DNA from: Tractidigestivibacter montrealensis
Lineage (GTDB): Bacteria; Actinomycetota; Coriobacteriia; Coriobacteriales; Atopobiaceae
Direction of reading: 5' to 3'
Length of the DNA: 64,000 nt
Assembly (NCBI RefSeq): GCF_024741235.1
Contig: NZ_JANSKA010000001.1
Coordinates: 248,001-312,000, forward strand
Shown: positions 17,494-26,778 of the stretch, one piece after another
How positions within the stretch are numbered: position 1 is the stretch's first letter
Layout of the letters: the number at the start of each line of letters is the position of its first letter
Position numbers and translations under genes: made by a program
Notes under the pieces: model-generated
Told to the model about the DNA's origin: nothing
Seen by the model: only the letters and a program-made list of their open reading frames with translations
The model's database searches: none

Positions 17494-19155
17494 ATGCCAG
17501 AGGCAATCCGCAAGGTCAACGTTATCGGCCACTTGCATCCGGACACGGACAGCATCTGCGCCGCCATTTCCTACGCTTACCTCAAGAACCAGATCGACGA
17601 GCCGATCTACGAGGCCAGGCGCGCAGGCGCCCTCAACCGCGAGACCGCGTTTGTGCTCAAGCACTTTGGCTTCGAGGAGCCGCCGCTCATTACGTCGGTG
17701 ACGCCGCAGATCAAGGACATCGTGGTGCAAAAGCAGCCCGGCATCGACGCCGAGATGAGCCTGTTCGCCGCCTGGAACATGATGCAGGACACCAAGGTGG
17801 ACACGCTCTGCATCACCGACGAGGACAAGCACCTCGAGGGCCTCATCGCGGTGAAGGACGTCGCCAACGCGAACATGGACATCTTCGATACCGCCATGCT
17901 CTCCGAGGCCCAGACCACCTATAAGAACATCATCGAGACGCTCAACGGCACGCTGCTTCTGGGCGACCCCAACGGCCGCGTGACCAAGGGCAACGTGCGC
18001 GTGGGCACCACGCCCGAGATGATGGAGGACACCATCAAGGCCGGCGACATCGTGCTGGTCACCAACCGCTACGAGACCCAGCAGTTCGCCGTCGAGTGCG
18101 ACGCCGGGTGCCTGGTCATCTGCTGCGGTGCCAACGTGTCCAAGCGCGTCATTGCCTCCGCCGAGCGCCACGGCTGCACCATCATCACCACGCCGTACGA
18201 CACCTTCGCCGCCGCGCGTCTCATCGGCATGTCCGTGCCCGTGCGTGCCAAGATGCTGCGCAAGGGCATCCTGCAGTTCTCGGTCAACACGTCCGTGGAC
18301 GACGCGCGCAAGATCATGGCAAAGTCGCGTCACCGCTTCTTCCCCGTCATCGACGAGGACGGCTCCTACTTTGGCCTGGTGAGCTCGCCAAACCTGATCA
18401 ACATCAAGCGCAAGCACGTCATTCTCGTGGACCACTCCGAGCGCTCGCAGGCCGTGGACGGCCTTGACCAGGCCGAGATCATGGAGATCCTCGACCACCA
18501 CCGCATTGGCACCATCGAGACGAACGCGCCCGTCTACTACCGCGCCGAGCCCGTGGGCTGCACCTGCACGATCATCTACAGTGCCTACGCCGAGGCCGGC
18601 GTGGAGATTCCGCCCAAGATCGCGGGCCTCATGCTCTCGGCTATCCTCTCCGACACGCTCACGTTCCGCTCCCCCACCTGCACGGCCAAGGACCGTCACG
18701 CGGCCGAGGAGCTGGCAAAGATCTGCGGCGAGGACATCGAGACGTACGCCGACTCGATGTTCGAGGCTGGCGCCGACCTCACGGGCCGCACCGCCGAGGA
18801 GGTCTTCCACCAGGACTTCAAGGTCTTCAGCCGCGGCAACGCCAAGTTTGGCGTGGGCCAGGGCAGCTACATGACAAAGAACAGCCGCGTGGCTGCCGAG
18901 AACCTCGTGCGGCCGTTCCTCGCCGAGGCCGCCAAGGCCGAGGAGCTGCCCATGATCTTCTACATGTTCACCGACGTTAAGTCGCAGAGCACCGACCTCA
19001 TGATCTACGGCAACGGCGCCGAGGACGTGGTGGCGCAGGCCTTCGACGTCACGCCCAAGGACGGCATGGCGCTGCTCAAGGGCGTGGTGAGCCGCAAGAA
19101 GCAGATCATCCCGCCAATCATGGCGACGCTCCAGAAGATCGACGAGGACGACTAG
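17494..19155 (+). CDS. ppaC: Manganese-dependent inorganic pyrophosphatase with CBS and DRTGG domains
   Basis: 553 residues from ATG 17494 (GAGGGGGATTC upstream). A family II (DHH) pyrophosphatase hydrolysing PPi to two phosphates. The N-terminal DHH part has GHLHPDTDS (metal ligands, about residues 11-19). The insert, residues 70-305, comprises CBS, DRTGG and CBS modules that bind adenine nucleotides in this subfamily. The catalytic DHH motif is ILDHHRIG near residue 332, and the C-terminal DHHA2 carries SRKKQIIP near 534. Nucleotide binding normally inhibits or activates the enzyme. Relevant here because a PPi-type PFK is also encoded. Confidence 0.93.
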   Translation: MPEAIRKVNVIGHLHPDTDSICAAISYAYLKNQIDEPIYEARRAGALNRETAFVLKHFGFEEPPLITSVTPQIKDIVVQKQPGIDAEMSLFAAWNMMQDTKVDTLCITDEDKHLEGLIAVKDVANANMDIFDTAMLSEAQTTYKNIIETLNGTLLLGDPNGRVTKGNVRVGTTPEMMEDTIKAGDIVLVTNRYETQQFAVECDAGCLVICCGANVSKRVIASAERHGCTIITTPYDTFAAARLIGMSVPVRAKMLRKGILQFSVNTSVDDARKIMAKSRHRFFPVIDEDGSYFGLVSSPNLINIKRKHVILVDHSERSQAVDGLDQAEIMEILDHHRIGTIETNAPVYYRAEPVGCTCTIIYSAYAEAGVEIPPKIAGLMLSAILSDTLTFRSPTCTAKDRHAAEELAKICGEDIETYADSMFEAGADLTGRTAEEVFHQDFKVFSRGNAKFGVGQGSYMTKNSRVAAENLVRPFLAEAAKAEELPMIFYMFTDVKSQSTDLMIYGNGAEDVVAQAFDVTPKDGMALLKGVVSRKKQIIPPIMATLQKIDEDD

Positions 19156-19182
19156 GGGCTTCTCGGCGCAGAGTTCTTCTCG

Positions 19183-19230
19183 GCCCCCGAATGTGTTGCG
19201 AGACGGCACACGTTCGGGGGCTGGTTTTGT
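19183..19230 (+). terminator. Terminator of the pyrophosphatase gene
   Basis: GCCCCCGAATGTGT pairs with ACACGTTCGGGGGC around a short loop, followed by TGGTTTTGT. Located 28 bases after the stop, and two CTTCTCG heptamers immediately precede it. Confidence 0.8.
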
Positions 19231-19297
19231 ATCGACCTGAGCGATTCAAGCGTTATCTGAGCGACCACACGTTGCGAAAGAAGCAAAGCCGGACCAG

Positions 19298-19447
19298 AAA
19301 CCTCACACGTGTTGTTTCTTATTTGATATTCTCTTAACATTACCTGGGCTTTTGTCTTCTCGCATCAATATAGAAATATCACGTGTGAGGTTTTGCCGCG
19401 CAAGGGGGACTCCGCGTGTGAGGTTTTGCCGCGCGAGGGGGACTCCG
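19298..19447. repeat. Tandem 33-bp repeat with upstream inverted copy of its start
   Basis: Two units (19382-19414, 19415-19447) beginning CGTGTGAGGTTTTGCCGCGC differ at one position. AAACCTCACACGTG at 19298-19311 is the inverse of CACGTGTGAGGTTT at 19380. The gap 19231-19774 contains no convincing gene. The region upstream of purL has a possible -10 TAGAAT at 19701. Confidence 0.7.
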
Positions 19448-19496
19448 CGCGGGGGCGGCAAGGAGCTGCTCCCCCGCCCCACTCCCGCGGGCATCG

Positions 19497-19569
19497 GAAT
19501 TACGCACGGCTGAGGACGAGACGAGCAAAAGCCCAGCATCACACAAAGCCAAATCGCGACCGTGCGTGA
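19497..19569. repeat. Dispersed ~71-bp palindrome-ended repeat, copy 2
   Basis: Reverse complement of the element at 2560-2630, with matching ends (TTACGCACGGCTGAGG and GACCGTGCGT) and a matching interior (GCCCAGCATCACACAAAGC). Small differences lie mainly in the middle. Confidence 0.7.
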
Positions 19570-19774
19570 CTCAGGCGTCAAGCGCTTGTCGGGCGGATCG
19601 ACGCGGCTCTCGCTGGCGACCCGCTGACATCTCTAGTCGAGCTTTGGCAACGAATGTGTGACAGGCGCGCCACCTTCCGACGCCGGAGCCCTCGCTGCCG
19701 TAGAATGGTGGGCGGTCCTTTGGCGTCGCACACGCGACGTGCCCAGCCCACACCCATCACGAAAGGTGGCCTCG

Positions 19775-22700
19775 ATGGTCTCGCGCATCTACGTTGAGAA
19801 AAGGGACGGATTCGACGGGGAGGCGCGGGCGCTCAGCCACGAGCTGCGGCACATGCTGGGCATCTCGTCGCTCACAGGCCTGCGCATCATCAACCGCTAC
19901 GACGTCGAGGGAATCTCCGAGGAGCTCTTCGAGCAGTGCGTGCCGATCGTCTTCTCCGAGCCCCAGACCGACCGCGCCACGTGCGAGATGCCCGAGGTGG
20001 CTGAGGGCGCACGCGTCTTTGCCGTGGAGTCCCTGCCCGGCCAGTTTGACATGCGCGACGCCTCGGCGGCCGAGTGCATCCAGCTCGTCTCGCAGGGCGA
20101 GCGCCCCACGGTGAGAAACGCCAAGGTCTATGTGCTGGAGGGCGCGCTCACCGATGATGACCTTACGGCCATCAAGCACTACGTGATCAACCCGGTCGAG
20201 GCGCGCGAGGCATCGCTCGAGAAGCGCGAGACCCTCGCCACCGTCTACCCGGAGCCCGCAGACGTCGAGGTCCTGGACGGCTTCCTCGATCTTGACGAGA
20301 AGGGCATCGAGGACTTTGTGCGCGACCGCGGCCTAGCCATGGACGTGGCGGACGCCAAGTTCTGCCAGAGCTACTTTGCGCACGAGGGGCGCGTGCCCAC
20401 CATCACCGAGATTCGCATGATCGACACCTACTGGTCCGACCACTGCCGCCACACCACCTTTGGCACCGGCCTCACCGACATCCAGTTCGACAACACCCAG
20501 GCAGCGGCCGCGTTCCGTCGCTACATGGACGTACGTCACCAGCTTGGCCGCGACAACAAGCCCGTCTGCCTTATGGACATGGGCACCATTGGCGCCAAGT
20601 GGCTCAAGCACACGGGCCAGCTCACCGGCCTCGACGAGTCCGAGGAGATAAACGCCTGCACCGTGAAGGCAAAGGTCGACGTCAACGGCCACGACGAGGA
20701 CTGGCTCTACCTCTTCAAGAACGAGACGCACAACCACCCCACCGAGATCGAGCCCTTTGGCGGCGCGGCCACCTGCATTGGCGGCGCCATCCGCGACCCG
20801 CTCTCGGGCCGCAGCTACGTGTACCAGGCCATGCGCGTGACCGGCGCGGCCGACCCCACGGCGCCCGTGTCGAGCACGCTTCCCGGCAAGCTCCCGCAAC
20901 GCAAGATCTGCCGCACGGCGGCGGCCGGCTACTCCTCCTATGGCAACCAGATCGGCCTTGCCACCGGCCAGGTCTCCGAGCTCTACCACCCCGGCTACGT
21001 GGCCAAGCGCATGGAGATCGGCGCCGTTGTGGGTGCCACGCCCGCGGACCACGTGCGCCGCGAGTGCCCCGCCCCGGGCGACAAGATCGTGCTTCTCGGC
21101 GGCCGTACCGGCCGCGACGGCATCGGTGGTGCCACGGGCAGCTCCAAGGCGCACAACGTGGAGTCGCTCGAGAAGGACGGCGCCGAGGTCCAGAAGGGCA
21201 ACGCCCCCACCGAGCGCAAGCTGCAGCGCCTCTTCCGCCGCGGCGACGCGTGCCGCCTCATCAAGCGCTGCAACGACTTTGGCGCCGGCGGCGTCTCGGT
21301 TGCCATCGGCGAGCTTGCCGATGGCCTTCTCATTGATCTTGACCGCGTGCCCAAGAAGTACGACGGCCTCGACGGCACTGAGCTTGCCATCTCCGAGTCG
21401 CAGGAGCGCATGGCCGTGGCGCTGGCTCCCGAGGACGTGGACGAGTTCCTGGGCTATGCGCACGAGGAGAACCTCGAGGCCACGGTGGTCGCCGAGGTCA
21501 CCGAGGAGCCCCGCCTGCGCATGACCTGGCGCGGAAAGACCATCGTGGACGTGAGCCGCGAGTTCCTCTCGTCCAATGGCGCGCCCAAGTCCACCTCGGT
21601 TCATGTCTGCGCGCCGCACGAGTACCACCACGAGTGGGCCGGCGACACCTTTGCGCAGAAGATGGTCTCCCTCGTGACAGACCTCAACGTAGCGTCCAAC
21701 AAGGGCCTGGCAGAGAGGTTCGACTCCACCATTGGCGCCGCGACAGTCCTCATGCCGTTTGGTGGCACGACCCAGCTCACGCCGGCGCTTGGCATGGCAG
21801 CCAAGCTCCCCGTGGACGGCGAGACCACTACGTGCTCGGGCATGGCGTGGGGCTACAACCCCTACCTCATGAGCGAGGACGAGTACACGGGTGCCTACCT
21901 GGCCGTTGTTGAGTCCGTCTCCAAGCTCGTTGCCATGGGCTTCGAGCACAAGAACTTCTACCTCACGTTCCAGGAGTACTTCGAGAAGCTCCGCGACGAC
22001 CCCAGGCGCTGGGGCAGGCCCACGGCCGCTCTTCTCGGCGCGCTCATGGCCCAGCTCGACCTGGGCATTGGCTCCATTGGTGGCAAGGACTCCATGTCCG
22101 GCTCGTTCGAAGACCTCGACGTGCCACCCACGCTGGTCTCGTTTGCCACCGGTCTGGGCAAGGTCGACCGCGTGACCTCGCCGGAGTTCAAGCACGCCGA
22201 CGACCAGGTGATCGTTGTTGTGCCGGAGTACGCCGACGACGGCATCACTCCCACAGCGGAGTCCCTTCTCGCCGCGTTTGACTACGTCGAGAAGCTCATT
22301 GGCTCCGGTGCCGCGCGCGCGGTGAGCACGCCGGGCTACGGCTGCATGGCCGAGGCCATGTTCAAGATGTGCGTGGGCAACTTCATTGGCCTGCGCGTGC
22401 GCCCCGAGTTCACCCAGGAGGCACTGCTCAACCCCGCGTACGGCAGCTTTGTGATCGAGCTTGCGCAGGACGCCAACCTGCCCGAGGCGCCAAAGGGCGT
22501 GACCGTTGCCGCGTTTGGCCAGACGCTCGCGGAGTACGCGCTCTACGCATGCGGCGAGCGCATGTCCATCCTGAACGACCTGCAGAAGCCCTGGGAGAAC
22601 GCGCTCTCGGGCGTGTATCCGTACCTGGGCAAGGCCGAGGGATCGGCATGCGCGCCCATCTCGTTTGACGCCGAGAAGGCAGGCGTCACGCCTACGCGCC

Positions 22701-23521
22701 ACACGGCAGGTGCCAGCTACGCCAAGCCGCGCGTGGTGATCCCCGTCTTCCCGGGCACCAACTGCGAGTACGACTCCGCGCGGGCGTTTGAGCGCGTGGG
22801 CGCCGTGGCCAAGACGGTCATCGTGAACAACCTCACGCCGCAGGCGGTCTCCGAGAGCGTCGACGCCATGGTACACGCCATACGCGAGAGCCAGATCGTC
22901 TTCATCCCAGGCGGCTTCTCCGGCGGCGACGAGCCCGACGGCTCGGCCAAGTTCATCGTGGCGTTCTTCCGCAACCCCGCCGTCACCGAGGCGGTGCGCG
23001 ACCTGCTCCAGGCGCGCGACGGCCTCATGCTGGGCGTCTGCAACGGCTTCCAGGCCCTCATCAAGCTGGGGCTTGTTCCCTACGGTGACATCGTGGACGC
23101 GCGCGAGGACTCCCCCACCCTCACCTTCAACCCCATTGGGCGCCACCAGAGCCGCCTCGTGCGCACGCGCGTGGCGTCGACCATCTCGCCGTGGCTCTCC
23201 AAGTGCAACGTGGGCGACGTGCACAACATCGCAATCAGCCACGGAGAGGGACGCTTCGTCTGCACCGCCGACGAGCTGGAGCGCCTGGAGGCTGCGGGGC
23301 AGATTGCTACGCAGTACGTGAACGCCGACCGACTGCCGTCCATGAACCTGCGCTCCAACCCCAACGGGTCGTTCATGGCCGTCGAGGGCATCACCTCGCC
23401 CGACGGACGCGTACTGGGCAAGATGGGCCACACCGAGCGCAGCGGAGAGGGCCTCTACAAGAACGTGCCCGGCAACGCGTACCAGCCGCTGTTCGAGGGT
23501 GGTGTGAGCTACTTCGCGTAA
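19775..23521 (+). CDS. purL: Phosphoribosylformylglycinamidine synthase, single-chain
   Basis: 1248 residues from ATG 19775 (AAAGGTGG upstream); the open frame extends 39 codons further without family similarity. Converts FGAR, glutamine and ATP to FGAM in purine synthesis. The protein combines the PurS-like N-terminus, two AIRS-type synthetase halves (NETHNHPTEIEPFGGAATC near residue 325; GIGSIGGKDSMSG near 766) and a C-terminal class I glutaminase with its catalytic Cys in GVCNGFQAL near 1090 and PGGFSGGDEPDGSAKF upstream. This large single-chain form is known in Proteobacteria and many Clostridia/Coriobacteria. Codon use matches its neighbours. Confidence 0.97.
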   Translation: MVSRIYVEKRDGFDGEARALSHELRHMLGISSLTGLRIINRYDVEGISEELFEQCVPIVFSEPQTDRATCEMPEVAEGARVFAVESLPGQFDMRDASAAECIQLVSQGERPTVRNAKVYVLEGALTDDDLTAIKHYVINPVEAREASLEKRETLATVYPEPADVEVLDGFLDLDEKGIEDFVRDRGLAMDVADAKFCQSYFAHEGRVPTITEIRMIDTYWSDHCRHTTFGTGLTDIQFDNTQAAAAFRRYMDVRHQLGRDNKPVCLMDMGTIGAKWLKHTGQLTGLDESEEINACTVKAKVDVNGHDEDWLYLFKNETHNHPTEIEPFGGAATCIGGAIRDPLSGRSYVYQAMRVTGAADPTAPVSSTLPGKLPQRKICRTAAAGYSSYGNQIGLATGQVSELYHPGYVAKRMEIGAVVGATPADHVRRECPAPGDKIVLLGGRTGRDGIGGATGSSKAHNVESLEKDGAEVQKGNAPTERKLQRLFRRGDACRLIKRCNDFGAGGVSVAIGELADGLLIDLDRVPKKYDGLDGTELAISESQERMAVALAPEDVDEFLGYAHEENLEATVVAEVTEEPRLRMTWRGKTIVDVSREFLSSNGAPKSTSVHVCAPHEYHHEWAGDTFAQKMVSLVTDLNVASNKGLAERFDSTIGAATVLMPFGGTTQLTPALGMAAKLPVDGETTTCSGMAWGYNPYLMSEDEYTGAYLAVVESVSKLVAMGFEHKNFYLTFQEYFEKLRDDPRRWGRPTAALLGALMAQLDLGIGSIGGKDSMSGSFEDLDVPPTLVSFATGLGKVDRVTSPEFKHADDQVIVVVPEYADDGITPTAESLLAAFDYVEKLIGSGAARAVSTPGYGCMAEAMFKMCVGNFIGLRVRPEFTQEALLNPAYGSFVIELAQDANLPEAPKGVTVAAFGQTLAEYALYACGERMSILNDLQKPWENALSGVYPYLGKAEGSACAPISFDAEKAGVTPTRHTAGASYAKPRVVIPVFPGTNCEYDSARAFERVGAVAKTVIVNNLTPQAVSESVDAMVHAIRESQIVFIPGGFSGGDEPDGSAKFIVAFFRNPAVTEAVRDLLQARDGLMLGVCNGFQALIKLGLVPYGDIVDAREDSPTLTFNPIGRHQSRLVRTRVASTISPWLSKCNVGDVHNIAISHGEGRFVCTADELERLEAAGQIATQYVNADRLPSMNLRSNPNGSFMAVEGITSPDGRVLGKMGHTERSGEGLYKNVPGNAYQPLFEGGVSYFA

Positions 23522-23539
23522 GCGCAGCCAGAGGGGGTA

Positions 23540-23611
23540 GCCGCAGTCGGCCTTCCCCCGATGGTCGAAGAACATCAAGAACACGACCCTCGGGGGAAGG
23601 CCGACTGCGGC
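23540..23611 (+). terminator. Very long perfect hairpin after purL
   Basis: Positions 23540-23561 (GCCGCAGTCGGCCTTCCCCC plus GA) are exactly complementary to 23590-23611, a 22-bp stem with a 28-base loop that has a small inner TGGTCG/CGACC stem. It starts 18 bases after the purL stop. A shorter CCCCTCCGGGGG hairpin follows, then CTTTC. Confidence 0.75.
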
Positions 23612-23663
23612 CCCTCCGGGGGTCGCTTTCTTACCTGCTGACGCAACCTGAGGTGGTCGCCGG

Positions 23664-23737
23664 GGGCTGCGGGGCTCGTGTTAGACGTTTTCGAGGGCTT
23701 CTCGGCCCCAAAACGTCTAATTTCGGCCCCACAGCCC
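23664..23737. repeat. Imperfect 74-bp palindrome with TTAGACGTTTT arms
   Basis: Outer arms GGGCTGCGGGGC and GCCCCACAGCCC differ at one pair. Inner arms TTAGACGTTTT and AAAACGTCTAA are perfect. A CTTCTCGGC heptamer sits near the centre. It lies between the purL hairpin and the EamA gene. Confidence 0.7.
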
Positions 23738-23806
23738 TGCTCACGCTGTCTGCGAACTACAAGCACGCCGCGTATACTGGTTCGCCGGCTACGCGGGAGG
23801 AGCAAC

Positions 23807-24817
23807 ATGGCACGAGCAAGCAGCACAGAGTTCCACATGGGAGAGCGGCAGGAGCGTTTCCTTACGAGCACGTGGGGAGCCCTGCTCGCGGCCGCGTTCT
23901 GCTGCCTTCTCTGGGGGTCGGCGTTCCCTTGCATCAAGATTGGCTACGCGCTGTTTGACATCGCGGGCACCGACACCGCGTCCCAGATGCTCTTTGCGGG
24001 AACGCGCTTCCTTCTTGCCGGGGCAATGGTCATCGTCTTTGTGAGCATTGCCCGCAGAAGGCCTCTGGCGCCCAAGCGCACCGACGTTGGCGGCATCTGC
24101 CTGCTCGCACTCTTCCAGACCTTTGGGCAGTACGCCTTCTTCTACCTGGGACTTGCGCACGCCGCGGGAACCACGAGCTCGGTCATCGAGGCAAGCGCCA
24201 ACTTCTTTGCCATCCTGCTTTCGGCGCTGGCGTTTCGCCAAGAGCGGCTTACCGGCAGGAAGGTGGCGGGGTGCCTCCTGGGGTTTGCTGGCGTGGTTCT
24301 CATCAATCTTGGTGGTAGCCTGGGCAGCTTCTCGTTTTCATTCTCGCCCGACGGCGAGGGGATGATCCTTCTCAGCGCGCTGTGCTCGGCGACGTCTTCC
24401 TGCCTTATCCAGCGACTCTCGCTGAGGCATGACCCGGTGCTGCTCAGTGGATGGCAGTTTGTGGTGGGCGGCCTGGGCCTCGTGGCGATGGGCGTGGCAG
24501 GCGGCGGGACGCTTTCGCCCACCGGACCGAACGCCATTGCGCTGCTCGCATACATGGCGTTCATCTCGGCGGCGGCATACAGCGTGTGGTCGCTCCTGCT
24601 TTCCGTAAACTCGGTCTCGCGCATCTCGGTCTATGGGTTCATGAACCCGGTGTTTGGCTTCGTGCTTTCTGCAGTGCTCCTCGGCGAGTACCAGCAGGTT
24701 GACCCCGTGCGCTCCATCTGCGCGTTGGTGCTGGTGAGCGCAGGGATTGTTGTGGTGAACCGGGTAGGTACACGGGCCGAGAGCGCAACCGACGCCCCGG
24801 GGAGTGAGGCTCGCTAG
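23807..24817 (+). CDS. EamA/DMT-family transporter
   Basis: 336 residues from ATG 23807 after GGAGGAGC; the open frame runs further upstream without similarity. About ten hydrophobic helices form two EamA repeats, with typical entry WGSAFPCIKIGY and the inner Gly-rich GTTSSVIEASANFFAILLSAL. Ends with SVYGFMNPVFGFVLSAVLLGE. Probably exports a small metabolite; substrate unknown. A TATACT -10-like box lies at 23773-23778. It is only distantly similar to the EamA protein at 8977. Confidence 0.9.
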   Translation: MARASSTEFHMGERQERFLTSTWGALLAAAFCCLLWGSAFPCIKIGYALFDIAGTDTASQMLFAGTRFLLAGAMVIVFVSIARRRPLAPKRTDVGGICLLALFQTFGQYAFFYLGLAHAAGTTSSVIEASANFFAILLSALAFRQERLTGRKVAGCLLGFAGVVLINLGGSLGSFSFSFSPDGEGMILLSALCSATSSCLIQRLSLRHDPVLLSGWQFVVGGLGLVAMGVAGGGTLSPTGPNAIALLAYMAFISAAAYSVWSLLLSVNSVSRISVYGFMNPVFGFVLSAVLLGEYQQVDPVRSICALVLVSAGIVVVNRVGTRAESATDAPGSEAR

Positions 24818-24923
24818 AAAACAGCCCCCGATAAACGCGTAAAAACGCTCGTCGGGCAGCTTGCGAGCGATCCCAGGGACTCCTCCACATATAATTTCGT
24901 TACCCCATACGAAGGGAGTCCCC

Positions 24924-26264
24924 ATGGAACGCCTCGTTAAACGACGCACTGTCCTCGCTCTCCTCGGTATGCCCGCAGCGCTCTCGCTTGGTACTGCGCT
25001 CACAGGCTGCAGAAACAATGCGCAGGATAACGCGCCAGCCATCTCTGCCACGGACCTCACTGCAGATGTAAAGGACGCTTCGCTCACTCAGGGGCCCATC
25101 GCTAACGCTCTCACAGACCAAACAACTATGCACGCACTCTTTGACTTCACTTCTCGCCTGCTTCAGGGCACCTATCCCACAAACCAGCAGGCAAACGTGC
25201 TTGTCTCTCCCCTCTCGGCGCTCTTTGCCCTGGCCCTCGCGGAAACCGGTGCCACAAGCGATACGCTCTCCCAGCTAGAGACCGCAACGGGCATGGATAT
25301 CGACTCACTTGCGACCTACCTGGGCGCTTACGCCCGCCGCATCTCTGGCGAGGGCCTCTATGATACGCAGCAGAATGGCGGCGCCCTCGCCCTCAAGTGC
25401 GCAAACTCCATTTGGCTGAGGGCGTCAGATGACCTCAGCGTCTCGGATGATTACCTCGCCACCTGTAAAGGCAACCTTTACGCGCAGGCATTCTCGGCAC
25501 CGTTTGACTCCACAACCGCCGACGATATCAATTCCTGGGTCAGTTCCAAGACTGATGGCATGATTGACCAGCTTGTGGAACGCATTACCGAAGATGAGCA
25601 ACTCTTTCTCATTAACGCTCTGGCCTTTGATGACGTTTGGCAAGAACCATATGAAGAAGGCGACGTGCAGGGCGACACCTTCACGACCGAGGAAGGAGAC
25701 GAGCAGAGCGTCCGCATGATGCACTCGCACGAGACCGCCTACCTTGAGAACAACCTCGCAGAGGGCTTCCTGAAGCCCTATAAGGACTACAACTTTGCCT
25801 TTGTCGCGCTGCTCCCCAAGCAGGACGTGCAGCTCGCAGACCTCGTGGCGTCGCTGGATGGCACATCCCTGCATGAGGTGATTGCAAACCCAATCTCCAA
25901 CATTAAGGCATCCGCCGGACTCCCCAAGTTCTCGCTTGACTACCAGACCACACTCAACGACCAGCTGGTAGCCATGGGCGTGCGCGATGCCTTCGACCCA
26001 AAGCTCGCCGACTTCTCGCGCCTGGCTACCCTCAAGGACGGCAACCTTGCCATAAGCACCGTACTCCAAAAGACCTTCATCGACGTAAACGAGACAGGCA
26101 CAAAAGCGGCAGCGGTCACATCAATAGGCATGACTTGCTCAACGGCCACGCCGGACGAGCCCGAGGTCCGGGAGGTCATCCTAGACCGGCCCTTTGTCTA
26201 CTTCATCATTGACAACATGACCCTGACGCCACTGTTTGCAGGCGTTCTGACACACATGGAGTAG
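24924..26264 (+). CDS. Serpin-family protease inhibitor lipoprotein
   Basis: 446 residues from ATG 24924 (GAAGGGAGTC upstream). The N-terminus has KRR, a hydrophobic stretch and a lipobox ending LTGC (Cys29), so it is exported and lipid-anchored; the paired Arg allows Tat export. The body is a full serpin fold: NVLVSPLSALFALALAETGA, NALAFDDVWQEPY near 230, and a reactive-centre loop with hinge ETGTKAAAV at 390-398. The distal shutter DRPFVYFI follows. Hinge alanines indicate an inhibitory serpin. The scissile bond probably lies within SIGMTCSTA; its target cannot be read from sequence. Codon use is somewhat less GC-biased than flanking genes. Confidence 0.92.
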   Translation: MERLVKRRTVLALLGMPAALSLGTALTGCRNNAQDNAPAISATDLTADVKDASLTQGPIANALTDQTTMHALFDFTSRLLQGTYPTNQQANVLVSPLSALFALALAETGATSDTLSQLETATGMDIDSLATYLGAYARRISGEGLYDTQQNGGALALKCANSIWLRASDDLSVSDDYLATCKGNLYAQAFSAPFDSTTADDINSWVSSKTDGMIDQLVERITEDEQLFLINALAFDDVWQEPYEEGDVQGDTFTTEEGDEQSVRMMHSHETAYLENNLAEGFLKPYKDYNFAFVALLPKQDVQLADLVASLDGTSLHEVIANPISNIKASAGLPKFSLDYQTTLNDQLVAMGVRDAFDPKLADFSRLATLKDGNLAISTVLQKTFIDVNETGTKAAAVTSIGMTCSTATPDEPEVREVILDRPFVYFIIDNMTLTPLFAGVLTHME

Positions 26265-26383
26265 GCGCCGTAAGTCTCGCCAACGCAACTCCCACATTAT
26301 TCGTTGGAAAAACGTGTGAGTCTCCCACGCTTTCCCAAGGAATCACCTACGGCTCCGACAATCGAAGGAATGAGTAACGTTGA

Positions 26384-26640
26384 ACTCGTCGATTGCGCCG
26401 AGCTGGCCTTCGTTACACAATTCCGGACAAAACTGCATCGAACTCGCCTTCGTTACACGCCAATTCTGACAGATTTGAGTATTCCCAAATTTATTAAATA
26501 GTTGATTCTGCTCTCTACCTGCGATTTCTTACTTTGACTGTTCCCTGGCTACTTGAGAGGCTCCCAAAACTACGTGTAACGAAGGGGAGTTCGATGCACG
26601 AAAGCGCCCCAATGTGTAACACAGGGCAGTTCGATGCAAC
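26384..26640. repeat. Mirror-arranged repeat block, two 40-bp-spaced units each way
   Basis: CCTTCGTTACAC occurs at 26407 and, inside GCATCGAACTCGCCTTCG, at 26435-26459, 40 bases apart. The inverse (GTGTAACGAAGG; GTGTAACACAGG) occurs at 26573-26597 and 26614-26637, again about 40 apart. The centre is AT-rich. It occupies the 515-base gap between the serpin and malic enzyme genes, which has no credible gene. Confidence 0.7.
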
Positions 26641-26710
26641 CATCAGGCGAGAATGGCGACTCCGTAACCCAAGGAGAGACACCTCCGCCAGAATAACGTG
26701 CAGCTTCGTC

Positions 26711-26743
26711 ACGAAAAGAGGGCGGACCGAAGGCCCGCCCTCT
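26711..26743 (-). terminator. Rho-independent terminator of the malic enzyme gene
   Basis: On the minus strand AGAGGGCGG pairs with CCGCCCTCT and is followed by TTTTCG. A 16-bp perfect palindrome GTTCGAGTACTCGAAC (26755-26770) lies between it and the stop codon. Confidence 0.8.
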
Positions 26744-26778
26744 CAAATCCGTTCGTTCGAGTACTCGAACGCCCGAAG

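Noticed and set aside
17323-19209. 628-residue open frame opposite the pyrophosphatase
   Set aside because: Antisense shadow; no ribosome site or family motif, and it spans an intergenic terminator.
20333-23584. 1083-residue open frame opposite purL
   Set aside because: His/Arg/Leu-rich antisense shadow of a high-GC gene; purL on the plus strand has full family motifs.
26384-26640. CRISPR array
   Set aside because: Repeats are only four, in opposing directions, with unequal similarity and no cas genes.
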